The notes below the pieces were generated by a model. The model worked only from the letters and a program-made list of their open reading frames with translations. It had not been told where the DNA came from and did no database searches. Positions 17,870 through 27,308 of a DNA stretch of 64,000 bases are shown here, piece by piece. Positions within the stretch are counted from its first letter, which is position 1, and every line of letters starts with the position of its first letter. The translations under genes and the position numbers were made by a program. Source of the stretch: HGM04593 sp045661225 (GTDB taxonomy: Bacteria; Bacteroidota; Bacteroidia; Bacteroidales; Bacteroidaceae); assembly GCA_045661225.1 (NCBI GenBank), contig JAZRFF010000016.1, positions 9,208 through 73,207 on the forward strand. Direction: 5' to 3'.

Positions 17870-18229
17870 TTACTTTTTTATTGAGTACATTGGTTTTGTC
17901 ATTGTTTGCAGCTCGCTCTCTCTTGTGCGTAAAATTTTTTCAAGTTCGGTCTGGCGGCTCTTCGACGTGTATTCGCTTTTGAGCGTGAGGACGTTGTTCT
18001 TGAGGTTGTCTCGTCTTTTTGTCAACTTTTCAATTTTTCTAAGCTCGCGCTCGTACTCGTAGCGGTTGCTTACGTACAAGAATGAGTAAAATACTATCAG
18101 CGCAAAGAGGGCTACGTTGCGTGTTATCCACTTGCTAGTGAACAGACGACCACCGATAATGGTGTTTATTATACGCCCTCTTTTCTTCTTTTTTCCTTTA
18201 TTTTCAATATGTATCTCTTCGGCACTCAT
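17870..18229 (-). CDS. ftsL: FtsL-like cell division protein
   Basis: 119 residues from the ATG at 18229; an in-frame GTG at 18235 overlapping the rsmH stop is an alternative. Topology: basic cytoplasmic N-terminus (KGKKKKRG), one membrane helix (about residues 40-58), and a heptad-like, highly charged coiled coil (EYERELRKIEKLTKRRDNLK and onward). Sequence similarity to other FtsL proteins is weak. The call comes from topology, size and its position between rsmH and ftsI, where Bacteroidetes encode an FtsL-like partner of FtsI. Confidence 0.8.
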   Translation of the reverse strand: MSAEEIHIENKGKKKKRGRIINTIIGGRLFTSKWITRNVALFALIVFYSFLYVSNRYEYERELRKIEKLTKRRDNLKNNVLTLKSEYTSKSRQTELEKILRTRESELQTMTKPMYSIKK

Positions 18230-18231
18230 TG

Positions 18232-19146
18232 TCACTCCTCCTCTTTCTTTATTGCAATGCGTAGCTTGGCACTGCGTGAACGTGGGTTGCGCAGCATCTC
18301 TTCGTCGGTGGGCGCTGTTACTTTCTTTGCCTCGAAGGGCGCTGTTACTCTGCCGAAAAAGTCTTTCTCGACAATGCCTTCGATGTTGCCGCTCTTCATA
18401 AAATTCTTTACTATGCGGTCTTCAATAGAGTGGTATGTTATAACAACCAGTCTTCCGCCGGGTTTCAGCAGGTCTTTTGCGCTTTTGAGCATCTCTTGAA
18501 GCGCTTCAACCTCTTTGTTTATCTCAATTCGCAGCGCCTGGAACACCTTCGCCATCTCTTTTTTCTCGCGTTGAGGCGGACAGAATGGCTTTGCAATTTC
18601 AATTAGGTCGTTTACGCGTCTTATGGGTTTTTCTTCTCTTGCTTTTACAATTCTTGCTGCCAGCTTGCGGGCGCAGTTTAGTTCGCCGTATAGTTTGAAT
18701 ATTCTTGCGAGCTCCTCTTCGGTAGCACGGTTTAACAGCTCGGCTGCGGTCTCGCCTCCGCGCTTGTTCATACGCATATCAAGGTCGGCGTCGAAGCGGA
18801 ACGAGAAACCTCGTGTCTCGTCGTCAAAGTGGTGTCCCGATACGCCAAGGTCGGCGAGTATGGCATCGACTTTGGTCGCATCGTGGTAATGCATAAAATT
18901 GTATATGAACCTAAAGTTGCCTCTCACGAAAGTGAAGCGATTGTCCTCAGGGGCGTTTTTTTCGGCATCTTCGTCCTGGTCGAAACTGTAAAGGTGCCCT
19001 CCTTTGCCTAACCGGCTCAAAATTTCGCGAGAATGACCTCCCCCGCCAAAAGTGACATCTATGCAAATGTCGTTGGGCGAGATTTCCATACCGTCAACAC
19101 TCTCTTTGAGCAGTACCGGCGTGTGATATACTAATTCTTCATTCAT
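18232..19146 (-). CDS. rsmH: 16S rRNA (cytosine1402-N4)-methyltransferase
   Basis: 304 residues. SAM-dependent methyltransferase for C1402 in the ribosomal P site. Starts HTPVLLKESVDGM, the family N-terminus, with the SAM loop DVTFGGGGHSREIL, LADLGVSGHHFDDETRGFSF and the closing ITYHSIEDRIVKNF and RNPRSRSAKLRIA. The start overlaps the mraZ stop by 8 bases. Confidence 0.96.
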   Translation of the reverse strand: MNEELVYHTPVLLKESVDGMEISPNDICIDVTFGGGGHSREILSRLGKGGHLYSFDQDEDAEKNAPEDNRFTFVRGNFRFIYNFMHYHDATKVDAILADLGVSGHHFDDETRGFSFRFDADLDMRMNKRGGETAAELLNRATEEELARIFKLYGELNCARKLAARIVKAREEKPIRRVNDLIEIAKPFCPPQREKKEMAKVFQALRIEINKEVEALQEMLKSAKDLLKPGGRLVVITYHSIEDRIVKNFMKSGNIEGIVEKDFFGRVTAPFEAKKVTAPTDEEMLRNPRSRSAKLRIAIKKEEE

Positions 19147-19603
19147 CGGCAGAAGTTTTTTCTGTAGTCATTATCTTTTCGAGTTCTCGGCTGAACTCAT
19201 CGGGTGCCATAAAAGGCTTTTCGAGCTTCTCCTTTGCCCAAATCTCAATAGTGTCGTCCATACCTATGAAGCGTACCTCTTGCTTTATCGAGGCTAAAAG
19301 CATATATCTCTTTGGCAGAAGCACGCGTCCGTTGCTGTCGATGCTCAGCTCTTCGACATCGGCAACAAACTGGCGGAAAATCATTTGGTGCTTGGCGTTC
19401 CATTTGTCCAGACGGCTGCGTAGCAGGTTCAGTTGCTCATTCCAGCTTTCTTCGGGGTATAGTACAAGGCAGTCCTGGTAGACGTCTTTGCGTAGCATAA
19501 CCTTGTCGCAACCTCCGGCCTGAAGAATGCGACGGAAGCAAGCGGGCAGAAAAACTCTTCCCTTGCTATCGGTCTTTGCCTCTATGTTACCAATGAAACG
19601 CAT
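19139..19603 (-). CDS. mraZ: Transcriptional regulator MraZ
   Basis: 154 residues, two AbrB-like SpoVT halves: GNIEAKTDSKGRVFLPACFR near the N-terminus and ELSIDSNGRVLLPKRYML in the second half. MraZ binds tandem repeats upstream of its own gene and controls the dcw operon. It is the first gene of this cluster, and a matching repeat lies 38-60 bases upstream of its start codon (see 19641-19663). Confidence 0.94.
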   Translation of the reverse strand: MRFIGNIEAKTDSKGRVFLPACFRRILQAGGCDKVMLRKDVYQDCLVLYPEESWNEQLNLLRSRLDKWNAKHQMIFRQFVADVEELSIDSNGRVLLPKRYMLLASIKQEVRFIGMDDTIEIWAKEKLEKPFMAPDEFSRELEKIMTTEKTSADE

Positions 19604-19631
19604 ACTATACCTCTAATATAGAAAATCTGTT

Positions 19632-19664
19632 CAAAAATACACAATTCCCCACAATTCCCCACAA
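19632..19664 (-). promoter_or_regulatory. mraZ (dcw operon) promoter
   Basis: On the minus strand TATTTTTG (19639-19632) matches TAnnTTTG exactly, and a TTG (19664-19662) lies 22 bases upstream. The predicted 5' untranslated leader to the mraZ ATG at 19603 is only about 20 bases. The spacer is almost filled by the tandem MraZ-type boxes. Confidence 0.55.
19641..19663 (-). promoter_or_regulatory. Tandem MraZ-binding boxes
   Basis: Minus-strand sequence TGTGGGGAAT occurs twice back to back with a 10-base period, followed by a third degenerate TGTG. Known MraZ operators are tandem TGGG-containing boxes spaced about 10 bases so that they lie on one face of the helix. Position directly upstream of mraZ supports autoregulation. 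Confidence 0.75.
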
Positions 19665-19860
19665 GATTGCGGAATAAATTTAAAAGAAAGTTTTCAACAA
19701 TTTGTTAATATCTTCAGCCGTCTCTATTCTGTTGTTATAGAGTGTGTTGTTGCTGCTGTTGCGAGTGGGGCGTATTGCTCTGTTTTTTGTATAGGGCCTA
19801 TAGTGGAGATTTTTATTAACGATGAGTATTTTTTTTATTTTTGTTTCTTGCAAAAGGGTG
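19665..19860. other. Intergenic spacer between mraZ promoter and nhaA terminator, nothing recognised
   Basis: About 200 bases of T-rich sequence between the dcw promoter and the nhaA terminator. I see no coding frame, RNA structure or repeat that I can support here. Confidence 0.5.
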
Positions 19861-19896
19861 TAAAAAAAATCACGGAGGACTGCTGCTCTCCGTGAT
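19861..19896 (-). terminator. nhaA terminator
   Basis: On the minus strand, a 9-bp stem (ATCACGGAG with CTCCGTGAT, arms at 19869-19877 and 19888-19896) with a 10-base loop is followed by TTTTTTTTA. It starts 29 bases after the nhaA stop codon. Confidence 0.85.
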
Positions 19897-19924
19897 TGTA
19901 ACCTTAATCTATGGTTATGAGTGT

Positions 19925-21283
19925 TTAATTCTCTTCTTTTATCTCGTGTGCTTTTGGCAGGTAGGCATTCAGCAGAATGACGCCTATTATGGCCGATATT
20001 AGAGACCCCAGCAATATGCCTAATTTTGCTTCACCGAGCATGCTTGCACCTTTTGCTCCAAGCGAGTCGTATGAAAGGTCTGCTATGAAAATAGATACTG
20101 TAAGCCCGATGCCGCAGAGCATACACACTGCCACGAACGACTTCCAGTCGCTTCCTTGTGGCAATGTGGCAATCTTGCACCTTATGGCAATCCACGAGAA
20201 AGTGAATACTCCAACTAACTTGCCCACCACAAGACCGGTTATTACCGATATTCCCACGCCGTTGAATATAGTGCCTATGCTCATACCCGACAGGTCCACG
20301 CCAACATTCGCGAATGCAAATAATGGAATAATGAAGTAACCGACAAGCCCGTTGAGATTGTCTTCCAATGCCTGCAAGGGACTGATGAGCTTGTCTGCGG
20401 CCGACTCTATGCTTTTTAGTTTGTGTATCTCTTTGTTGCTGAGAATAACGGTGTGGTGTTTGCCTTTGACCTCGCTGATGGGGAAGGTGTTGATATTCTC
20501 TCTGATTCGTTCAATATAGCGTGGCGAACTGTGGCGCAGCGAAGCCGGAACGCAGAATGCCACAATAACGCCTGCAATTGTGGCGTGTATGCCCGAATTG
20601 AGCATTGCGTACCACAATACAAGACCGATGATAAGGTAGTATCCCTTCTTCATCACCCTTGCCTTGTTGCCTAAAATCAACAACAGTACGCACACGCCGG
20701 CAATAAGCAGGCATTCGATGTGCAGCGACGATGTGTAGAATATGGCGATTGTGATTATTCCGCCAAGGTCGTCGGCTACCGCAAGCGCAGCAAGGAACAT
20801 TTTTAGTCCTAACGGTACTCTTTTGTCAAAGAGTGATAATACTCCTAATGAGAATGCAATGTCGGTTGCCATTGGAATAGCTGCTCCGCGAATAATATCT
20901 GGGTCATTGGGGCTTGCTAACCAAAAGAGTAACACCGGAACAAGCATACCTCCGCAAGCGCCTATTATGGGTAAAATGGCTTTTTGCATCGACGACAACT
21001 CGCCTACAAGAATTTCGCGCTTAATCTCAAGGCCTACCGATAAAAAGAACAACGCCATTAAGAAGTCGTTAATAACGAGCATAAGTGACATATTCTCTCC
21101 GTTATGTCCAAACAGGTTGAAATTTCCAATGGATAATGCTACCTCATTCTGCCACAGCGAGAAATACCACTCTTTCAATGATGTGTTTGCTGCAATTAGT
21201 GCAAATATGGTAGCGACGATAAGAACTACGCTGCTCGATACGTACTTCTTAATCATACTCTTGAAACTGTAATTATTCTTCAT
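19925..21283 (-). CDS. nhaA: Na+/H+ antiporter NhaA
   Basis: 452 residues, about 12 membrane helices. Exchanges external protons for cytoplasmic sodium. Contains the double-Asp transport site AVADDLGGI and the family segments VGLEIKREILVGEL, MATDIAFSLGVL and ATIAGVIVAFCVPA. The long hydrophilic stretch (RHSSPRYIERIRENINTFP) is typical of Bacteroidetes NhaA. A TATTTTTG -7-like element lies on the minus strand at 21341-21334, without a clear -33. A strong terminator follows, so it is probably monocistronic. Confidence 0.94.
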   Translation of the reverse strand: MKNNYSFKSMIKKYVSSSVVLIVATIFALIAANTSLKEWYFSLWQNEVALSIGNFNLFGHNGENMSLMLVINDFLMALFFLSVGLEIKREILVGELSSMQKAILPIIGACGGMLVPVLLFWLASPNDPDIIRGAAIPMATDIAFSLGVLSLFDKRVPLGLKMFLAALAVADDLGGIITIAIFYTSSLHIECLLIAGVCVLLLILGNKARVMKKGYYLIIGLVLWYAMLNSGIHATIAGVIVAFCVPASLRHSSPRYIERIRENINTFPISEVKGKHHTVILSNKEIHKLKSIESAADKLISPLQALEDNLNGLVGYFIIPLFAFANVGVDLSGMSIGTIFNGVGISVITGLVVGKLVGVFTFSWIAIRCKIATLPQGSDWKSFVAVCMLCGIGLTVSIFIADLSYDSLGAKGASMLGEAKLGILLGSLISAIIGVILLNAYLPKAHEIKEEN

Positions 21284-21463
21284 TGATTTTATGTTTTTAT
21301 CGGTAATTCAATACGTTTGTTTGAAATTGCGCGCAAAAATACATTTTTTTTAAACTCTTGCAGCCTTGGACACTATTGTTCGTTTGTTTGGCAGCTATCG
21401 GCTTTTTCGATAGAACAGACAATTTCTGATGATTCTGCTTTTTTGTAAAGGTTGTCTGTATTG

Positions 21464-21492
21464 CAAAAAAACGCTTCCTCGACGAGAAAGCG
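21464..21492 (-). terminator. Terminator of the C1B peptidase gene
   Basis: On the minus strand CGCTTTCTC-GTC-GAGGAAGCG (9-bp stem with one G-U pair, 3-base loop) is followed by a run of T. It lies about 25 bases after the stop codon. Confidence 0.75.
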
Positions 21493-21516
21493 CTTTTTAT
21501 ATCACGGTTTTTCAGT

Positions 21517-22926
21517 TTATTCCTCAGGAGTAAACATCGGGTCCCAAGCGGGGAGCATTATAGGTTTCTTCTCAAGAATCTTTAGAATTTCGGCAGGAAC
21601 GTATTTTTTGTCCACTACAAGGCGGAACATATACTCGTTGAACCACTCGTCGGTCATTATGAGTGTGCCGTGAAAGCCTGATGCGGCGCCCCAGCTGTTT
21701 TCTACCTGCCATTTTACGGGTTTGCCCTCCTTGTCAAGGTCGACGGCCTTGAGGGTCATTGCGTGTGACGAGCCGCTGTCGAATGTTAGTACTCGTTCGC
21801 GTTTGTCCATTCCGAACTCTACGCCGAAAAGTTCTTCGTAGTTGAAGTTGTTGAGGTCGAGCGTGCCGCGCTTCGAGTCGAGGAACTTGCCGACGTCGCA
21901 CGAGAAGTACATCATTGTGCTGTCTTTAATGGATTCTATTGCCATCTTCTTGATATCTTCGATGGGCAGGTTAATATACAACCAGTTGTGGCCATCGTAA
22001 AGGTGACGGTCGTATTCAATCTCGAAACTCTGGTAGTAGGGTCTTGCAGGGTCGTTCATAAACATCACATAATCGTCCTGCATATTGATATTGAGGTATT
22101 TCTGGTAGAAACTTTTGGGGGTGTATTTCTGTGGCTCTTCGCGGTATTTGCCATTAGCGTCCTTGGGTGCCCAATAGAACTCTGCAGGGGGTATGCCGTA
22201 TACTTGTGCGAGCATTTTGTATACAACCTTAAGCTGTTCTTTCTTTAGAGTCAGCAACTCTTTCTCTTTGGCGCCTTTCTCGTGCGCCTTGCGCAACGCA
22301 AAGCCGAATTCGCGTAATTTCCTGGTGAGCAGTGCCGAGAATGCCGCGGTATTGTCGCTTGTGTAGCTCTCTTTCATAACTCCCTTGGGGACAATTCCAT
22401 ACTTTGCAATAAGGTCGGCAACGCCTGTGAAGGTTCCGCCGTCGCTCAGTGGGTGCTTGAAGAGCCACTCTACGGTGCGGTCGTCAAAAGGTTTCTTGCG
22501 AGTGTCGATGATGCCTTGCAGGAACAGGTTTGACTTTTCTAATTGGTCGAAGAAAAAGTTATACACCTGTGAGAATTCGAATGCGCCCAGATTCTCGCTG
22601 GCAATCATCTTTGCGCGTAATACATTCATTCCTGTGAACAGCCAACAGCGGCCCGATGATTTTTGGTCGGTGATGCCCTTTGAGTTTACGCTGTGGCTAA
22701 AGTGTGTGTCGAGCTCGTTCAGGTTATCCTGATTTACCGACAGTACCTTAACCGAATTTGCGAGCATAATATTTTGCAACGCTTTTTCGGCACCTGTGGG
22801 TACGTAACTCTCGCTCAGTTCTTTGAGCATTGTGGCGTCGATGCCGCCTTTGTTCTCTTGCGCTGTGACGCTTGTGGTCATCAGCAGACTTGCTGCAATG
22901 CAGCCCAACAGTTTTATTCTCTTCAT
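21517..22926 (-). CDS. Exported C1B-family cysteine aminopeptidase (bleomycin hydrolase/PepC type)
   Basis: 469 residues with a signal peptide (MKRIKLLGCIAASLLMTTSVTA, cleavage probably after the TAQ). Papain-like catalytic residues are in the expected order: Cys94 in KSSGRCWLFTG, His in DSGSSHAMTLK and Asn in VENSWG. The arrangement is that of C1B enzymes, whose cytoplasmic members form hexameric barrels and trim N-terminal residues. Export to the periplasm is a Bacteroidetes variation. A weak promoter-like TTG-N20-TATATTAG precedes it. Preceded by mfd on the same strand with a 55-base gap. Confidence 0.9.
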   Translation of the reverse strand: MKRIKLLGCIAASLLMTTSVTAQENKGGIDATMLKELSESYVPTGAEKALQNIMLANSVKVLSVNQDNLNELDTHFSHSVNSKGITDQKSSGRCWLFTGMNVLRAKMIASENLGAFEFSQVYNFFFDQLEKSNLFLQGIIDTRKKPFDDRTVEWLFKHPLSDGGTFTGVADLIAKYGIVPKGVMKESYTSDNTAAFSALLTRKLREFGFALRKAHEKGAKEKELLTLKKEQLKVVYKMLAQVYGIPPAEFYWAPKDANGKYREEPQKYTPKSFYQKYLNINMQDDYVMFMNDPARPYYQSFEIEYDRHLYDGHNWLYINLPIEDIKKMAIESIKDSTMMYFSCDVGKFLDSKRGTLDLNNFNYEELFGVEFGMDKRERVLTFDSGSSHAMTLKAVDLDKEGKPVKWQVENSWGAASGFHGTLIMTDEWFNEYMFRLVVDKKYVPAEILKILEKKPIMLPAWDPMFTPEE

Positions 22927-22981
22927 AGTGTGTCGTTTGTATAGTGTTCGCTAATATAGTCTGTTTTTGTGGTTTGTGCAA

Positions 22982-25900
22982 CTATTGCAGGGTAATGAAT
23001 CTCTGAACATCGTCTATAAAGGCAAGTGCCGTCTCTACATTTTTTACGTTTTCAACGGTGATTATGCAGCGTCCGTCGCCTTCTCGTACGCGACAGCCAA
23101 ATTGGCTTTGCGGGATATAGCCCATTATATTGCCGAATAGTTCGCTTGAGTAGTATGCCTCATTGCGTGTCTCGACAAGGAACAGGTTCATACGGCCGCC
23201 TTTGAGAAAAATCTTCTCCACTCCCAGACGTTGCGCCTTGCGTCGCAGTGCTACCATATGTATAAGCTCTTCTCCCTCCTTGGGTATATCGCCGAAACGG
23301 TCTTTCATTTTTGCCTTAAAGGTGTCAAGGTCGCGTTGTTCGGTTATGGAGTCAAGCTCGCGGTACAGTAGTATGCGTTCATTGCTGTCGGGTACATAGG
23401 TGGCAGGGAACAGTAGTTCAAGGTCGCTCTCGACGAAGCACTCTTTTACGTATCGTTCGTCAGAGTTCTCGCTTTCTTCCTCTTGTGTGAGTATATCGGC
23501 AAACTCTTCGTCCTTCAGTTCGCGTACGGCTTCGGCAAGAATCTTCTGATAGGTCTCGTATCCGAGGTCGGCAATGAATCCGCTCTGTTCGGCACCCAAA
23601 AGATTTCCGGCGCCACGAATGTCGAGGTCTTGCATAGCGATGTTTATACCGCTGCCAAGTTCGCTGAAACTCTCTATGGCCTCAAGGCGTCTGCGGGCGT
23701 CGGTACTAAGATTCTCACGTGGCGGAGTCAGCATATAGCAGAATGCCTTGCGCTTGCCTCGTCCCACACGTCCGCGCATCTGGTGAAGGTCGCTCAAACC
23801 GAAATTCTGCGCTTGGTTAATTATAATGGTATTTACATTGGGAATGTCTATTCCGTTCTCTACAATAGATGTCGCTATGAGTACGTCGTAGTCGTGGTTT
23901 ATAAACTCGTATAGTGTCTTTTCGAGTACTGCGGGCTCCATTTGCCCGTGCCCTATGCACACGCGGGCGTCGGGAATGTGGCGTCTTATCATATGTGCAA
24001 GTTCCTCCATTCCCGATATTCGGTTGGTAATGAGAAATACTTGCCCGTTACGGCTCAATTCGAAATTTATAGCTTCTTTTATTACTTCGGCATCGAAATT
24101 GTGAATTTCGGTGTGAATGGGATAGCGGTTGGGTGGCGGTGTCTGAATCATCGACAGGTCGCGCGCACCCATAATGGAAAACTGCAAGGTGCGTGGAATG
24201 GGAGTCGCTGTCATTGTGAGTGTGTCGACATTGACCTTGAACTGACGCAGACGCTCCTTTACTGCAACACCGAACTTCTGTTCTTCGTCGATGATGAGCA
24301 ATCCTAAGTCTTTGAACTTGACCTCTTTGCTTGTGAGTTTGTGTGTGCCTATGATAATATCAATCTTGCCCTCCTTAATTTCGTTAAGAATGTTCTTTGC
24401 GGTGGTGGCGCTCCGTGCGCGGCTAAGATACTGAACGGTGCAGGGAAACTCTTTCAGGCGTTCTTTGAATGTGAGATAGTGCTGGTAGGCAAGCACGGTG
24501 GTGGGTACAAGTACTGCTACCTGCTTGCCGTCGGTTACGGCCTTGAATGCGGCGCGAATGGCAACCTCGGTCTTTCCGAATCCTACATCGCCACAGATGA
24601 GACGGTCCATAGGACGCTTACGCTCCATATCTCGCTTGACCTCGTTGGTCGCTTTCAGTTGGTCTGGGGTGTCCTCGTATATGAAACTCGCTTCTAATTC
24701 AGCCTGCAAATAGCTGTCGGGTGAGAATGCGAAACCCTCCTCCTTGTAGCGTTGCGAGTATAGTTTTATAAGGTCGCGCGCAATGTCTTTTATCTTCTTT
24801 TTTGTGCGCTCTTTCATTCGTTCCCAAGCACCGGTGCCTAATTTGTTTATTGCGGGTGGTTCACCCTCTTTGCCTCGGTACTTGGAAATCTTGTGCAGGT
24901 TGTGTATGGATACAAAAACAACGTCGTCGTTCTTGTAAATTAGTTTTATAGCTTCTTGTGTGGCATTGCCGTTGGGAATGCGCACAAGGCCGCCGAATTT
25001 GCCCACTCCGTGGTCAATGTGTACAATGTAGTCGCCGATGCCGAATTCTTTCAACTCTTTTATGGTGAGCGCAACCTTGCCGTTGCGGGCGCGGTCGCTA
25101 CGCAGACGAAAGTTATGGAAGCGCCCAAAGAGCTGATGGTCGGTGAAAAGGGCTATTTTTAATGTGTTGTCGCAGAATCCTTCGTGAATGGTGTGTGCTA
25201 CGGGGGTGAATTGTATGTTGTCTCCACGCTCTTCGAATATGGCCTTCAAGCGCTCGGCCTGATGCAGGTCGTCGGTGAGGAGATGTAGCTTGTAACCGCT
25301 TTCAATGTATCCTTTGAAATTGAGGCTTACAAGGTCAAAATCCTTATGAAACAGCGGTTGCAACGACGTGCTGAATTTAACTTTTGTCGCGTTGCTGTTG
25401 TGGTTGCTGCGCAACTCCCAGTGTCTTACGCTCTTGGCGTACTTCTCAATATCTTCGCCCGACATCAGCTCGGGAACTTCGGGCAGCTCGTTTTCGGATA
25501 ATTTTGCTTGCAAAGAAAATCCTTCGGTGTGTAATTTTTCTATCCTGCCTTTAGTAAATTCAATGTCCTTGGTAATGAGAATTGTGTTTTTTGGCAGGAA
25601 TTCGGTAATTGCAACAGCCTCTTTGCCGGTAACCTTGGGAACGATGGTTGCCTCTTCTGCTCGCTCGCGGGTAAGCTGGCTCTCGACCTCGAATGTCCTG
25701 ACGCTCTCAACTTCGTCACCAAAGAAATCTATGCGGTAAGGAAACTCCGATGAAAAGGAGAAAATATCGATGAGGCTGCCTCGTACGGCAAATTCTCCGG
25801 GTTCGTAGACGTATGTTACCTCTTTGAAGCCCATTGAGGCGAGTCTCTTTTCTACTTCGTCGCGTCCTATGGTGTCGCCGATGGTTATTGTGAGTGTCTT

Positions 25901-26332
25901 CTCCTCAAGGTCGCTTTGTGATGCAACCTTCTCGGCTATAGCTTCGGGGTGTGTGACGATGAGTAACCCCTCCTTGCGGCGTCGGCTCGACAGACGGCTC
26001 ATAACTTCGGTGCGCAGAATGCGGTTGGCATCGTCCTCGTGCCCGTACTTCATTGCCCGGCGAAAAGACGATGGAAAGAAGAGTGTGCTTTTGTCGGCCG
26101 CGACCTGCATAATGTCGTGGTAAAAGTAACCGGCCTCCTCGGCATCGTTCATAATCACAAGGAATGTTTGTTCGGGGGCTCTCTGTCTGAGTCCGCAAAG
26201 AACCATCGCCGTGGCGCTGCCCGACAGACCTTCGAGAAGGACGTGCTTCTTGCCTCCCTCTTCGCGCAAGTGCATCAGGGCTTCCACTCCCGGGTGCTGT
26301 GCGTAAATATGTTGAATCTCTTTTGCTTCCAT
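22982..26332 (-). CDS. mfd: Transcription-repair coupling factor
   Basis: 1116 residues. Superfamily 2 translocase that pushes stalled RNA polymerase off DNA and recruits UvrA. In order: UvrB-like N-terminal modules (EGLSGSATAMVLCG, VYEPGEFAVRGSLIDIFS), the CarD-like RNA-polymerase interaction domain (GDYIVHIDHGVGKFGG), the translocase core with Walker A GDVGFGKTEVAIRAAF and DEEQ box (IIDEEQKFGV), the QMRGRVGRGKRKAFCY motif VI, and the C-terminal UvrA-binding TRCF domain. A TAATTTTG element on the minus strand (26354-26347) is a possible -7 box just upstream. Confidence 0.96.
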   Translation of the reverse strand: MEAKEIQHIYAQHPGVEALMHLREEGGKKHVLLEGLSGSATAMVLCGLRQRAPEQTFLVIMNDAEEAGYFYHDIMQVAADKSTLFFPSSFRRAMKYGHEDDANRILRTEVMSRLSSRRRKEGLLIVTHPEAIAEKVASQSDLEEKTLTITIGDTIGRDEVEKRLASMGFKEVTYVYEPGEFAVRGSLIDIFSFSSEFPYRIDFFGDEVESVRTFEVESQLTRERAEEATIVPKVTGKEAVAITEFLPKNTILITKDIEFTKGRIEKLHTEGFSLQAKLSENELPEVPELMSGEDIEKYAKSVRHWELRSNHNSNATKVKFSTSLQPLFHKDFDLVSLNFKGYIESGYKLHLLTDDLHQAERLKAIFEERGDNIQFTPVAHTIHEGFCDNTLKIALFTDHQLFGRFHNFRLRSDRARNGKVALTIKELKEFGIGDYIVHIDHGVGKFGGLVRIPNGNATQEAIKLIYKNDDVVFVSIHNLHKISKYRGKEGEPPAINKLGTGAWERMKERTKKKIKDIARDLIKLYSQRYKEEGFAFSPDSYLQAELEASFIYEDTPDQLKATNEVKRDMERKRPMDRLICGDVGFGKTEVAIRAAFKAVTDGKQVAVLVPTTVLAYQHYLTFKERLKEFPCTVQYLSRARSATTAKNILNEIKEGKIDIIIGTHKLTSKEVKFKDLGLLIIDEEQKFGVAVKERLRQFKVNVDTLTMTATPIPRTLQFSIMGARDLSMIQTPPPNRYPIHTEIHNFDAEVIKEAINFELSRNGQVFLITNRISGMEELAHMIRRHIPDARVCIGHGQMEPAVLEKTLYEFINHDYDVLIATSIVENGIDIPNVNTIIINQAQNFGLSDLHQMRGRVGRGKRKAFCYMLTPPRENLSTDARRRLEAIESFSELGSGINIAMQDLDIRGAGNLLGAEQSGFIADLGYETYQKILAEAVRELKDEEFADILTQEEESENSDERYVKECFVESDLELLFPATYVPDSNERILLYRELDSITEQRDLDTFKAKMKDRFGDIPKEGEELIHMVALRRKAQRLGVEKIFLKGGRMNLFLVETRNEAYYSSELFGNIMGYIPQSQFGCRVREGDGRCIITVENVKNVETALAFIDDVQRFITLQ

Positions 26333-26487
26333 ACTGCTTTATTCTGCAAAATTAACAATTTTATTCCAAAATACCCCTATTGCAACAAATGATGCTGGCT
26401 CTGATTCTATAATTTTTCTTAAAAACAGTGTTAATGATTTTATTGTTGTATATTTGCAATAGTATGTAGTCAAATTCTAATGTTTTT

Positions 26488-26898
26488 ATGGAGAATTACA
26501 GTTTCAGCGTAGAAATGAAAGTGCGTGATTATGAATGTGATATTCAGGGCGTAGTGAACAATGCTAATTATCAGCACTATATGGAACACGCTCGTCACGA
26601 GTATCTTGAGGCTATAGGTGGCAATTTCGGGCATCTGCACGAACAGGGTATCGACCTAATGGTGTCTAAAGTCTCAATTGAGTACAAACGTCCTCTGCGT
26701 GGTGGTGACAGGTTTGAGGTGCGTATAAAGATGCTGCGAAAGGGCGCGAAGCTTGTTTTTCAACAGGATATCTACAATCTTGCCGATGGCAAAATTTCGA
26801 CAAAAGGCGAAGTCGATGTTATATGCTTGAAAGACGGTCGGCTTACGCGAGGCGAGATTTTTGACAATATGTTCGAGGGTTATTTAACTAAAGAGTGA
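26488..26898 (+). CDS. Acyl-CoA thioesterase, 4HBT/YbgC-like hotdog fold
   Basis: 136 residues, single hotdog domain. MKVRDYECDIQGVVNNANYQHYM contains the conserved Asp that activates water in 4-hydroxybenzoyl-CoA thioesterase-type enzymes (DIQGVVNNANY), followed by ARHEYLEAIG. It hydrolyses an acyl-CoA; the substrate cannot be told. A perfect TATATTTG -7 element at 26449-26456 is 30 bases upstream, without a clear -33. Divergent from mfd; the next gene starts 5 bases downstream. Confidence 0.85.
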   Translation: MENYSFSVEMKVRDYECDIQGVVNNANYQHYMEHARHEYLEAIGGNFGHLHEQGIDLMVSKVSIEYKRPLRGGDRFEVRIKMLRKGAKLVFQQDIYNLADGKISTKGEVDVICLKDGRLTRGEIFDNMFEGYLTKE

Positions 26899-26903
26899 TA
26901 GTT

Positions 26904-27272
26904 ATGGAGACGGTTGTGTTTGCAGTAGTCTTTTTTATGCTGTATTCTTTGTTTTACATACTGAAGATTGTTGCATCGAAAGACGAAAAAATAAAAGACA
27001 AACCTGTGGTGGGCGATGAGTTTCCTGCAATAGAGATTCTTGCTCCCGAAGAACCTTCGGCTCCTGTTGTGGAGCGAGCAGCAAAGAGTTTTGTCCGCGA
27101 GAAACCGGGTTCCGGCTCCAAAGGCACGCGTGATACGGCATCGACAACTGTGTCCAAAAAACAATCCGAGGTTCCCTCGCCCGAAAGACGCAAAAATAAA
27201 ATTTTCGGCAATCGCTCCGAGGCGAAACGCGCCGTAATATATTCCGAGATATTCAATCGCAAGTACGAGTAG
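26904..27272 (+). CDS. Small membrane-anchored protein of unknown function
   Basis: 122 residues from the ATG at 26904; an upstream in-frame GTG at 26895 overlaps the previous stop. One N-terminal hydrophobic helix (VVFAVVFFMLYSLFYILKIV) is followed by a low-complexity Pro/Glu/Ser/Lys-rich cytoplasmic or periplasmic tail, and a conserved-looking end EAKRAVIYSEIFNRKYE. I do not recognise the family. Its position between the thioesterase and the CoA-transferase suggests co-transcription, not function. Confidence 0.7.
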   Translation: METVVFAVVFFMLYSLFYILKIVASKDEKIKDKPVVGDEFPAIEILAPEEPSAPVVERAAKSFVREKPGSGSKGTRDTASTTVSKKQSEVPSPERRKNKIFGNRSEAKRAVIYSEIFNRKYE

Positions 27273-27308
27273 AAGGAGCTTTTGCACAAACATAAAATAA
27301 ACAGACGT

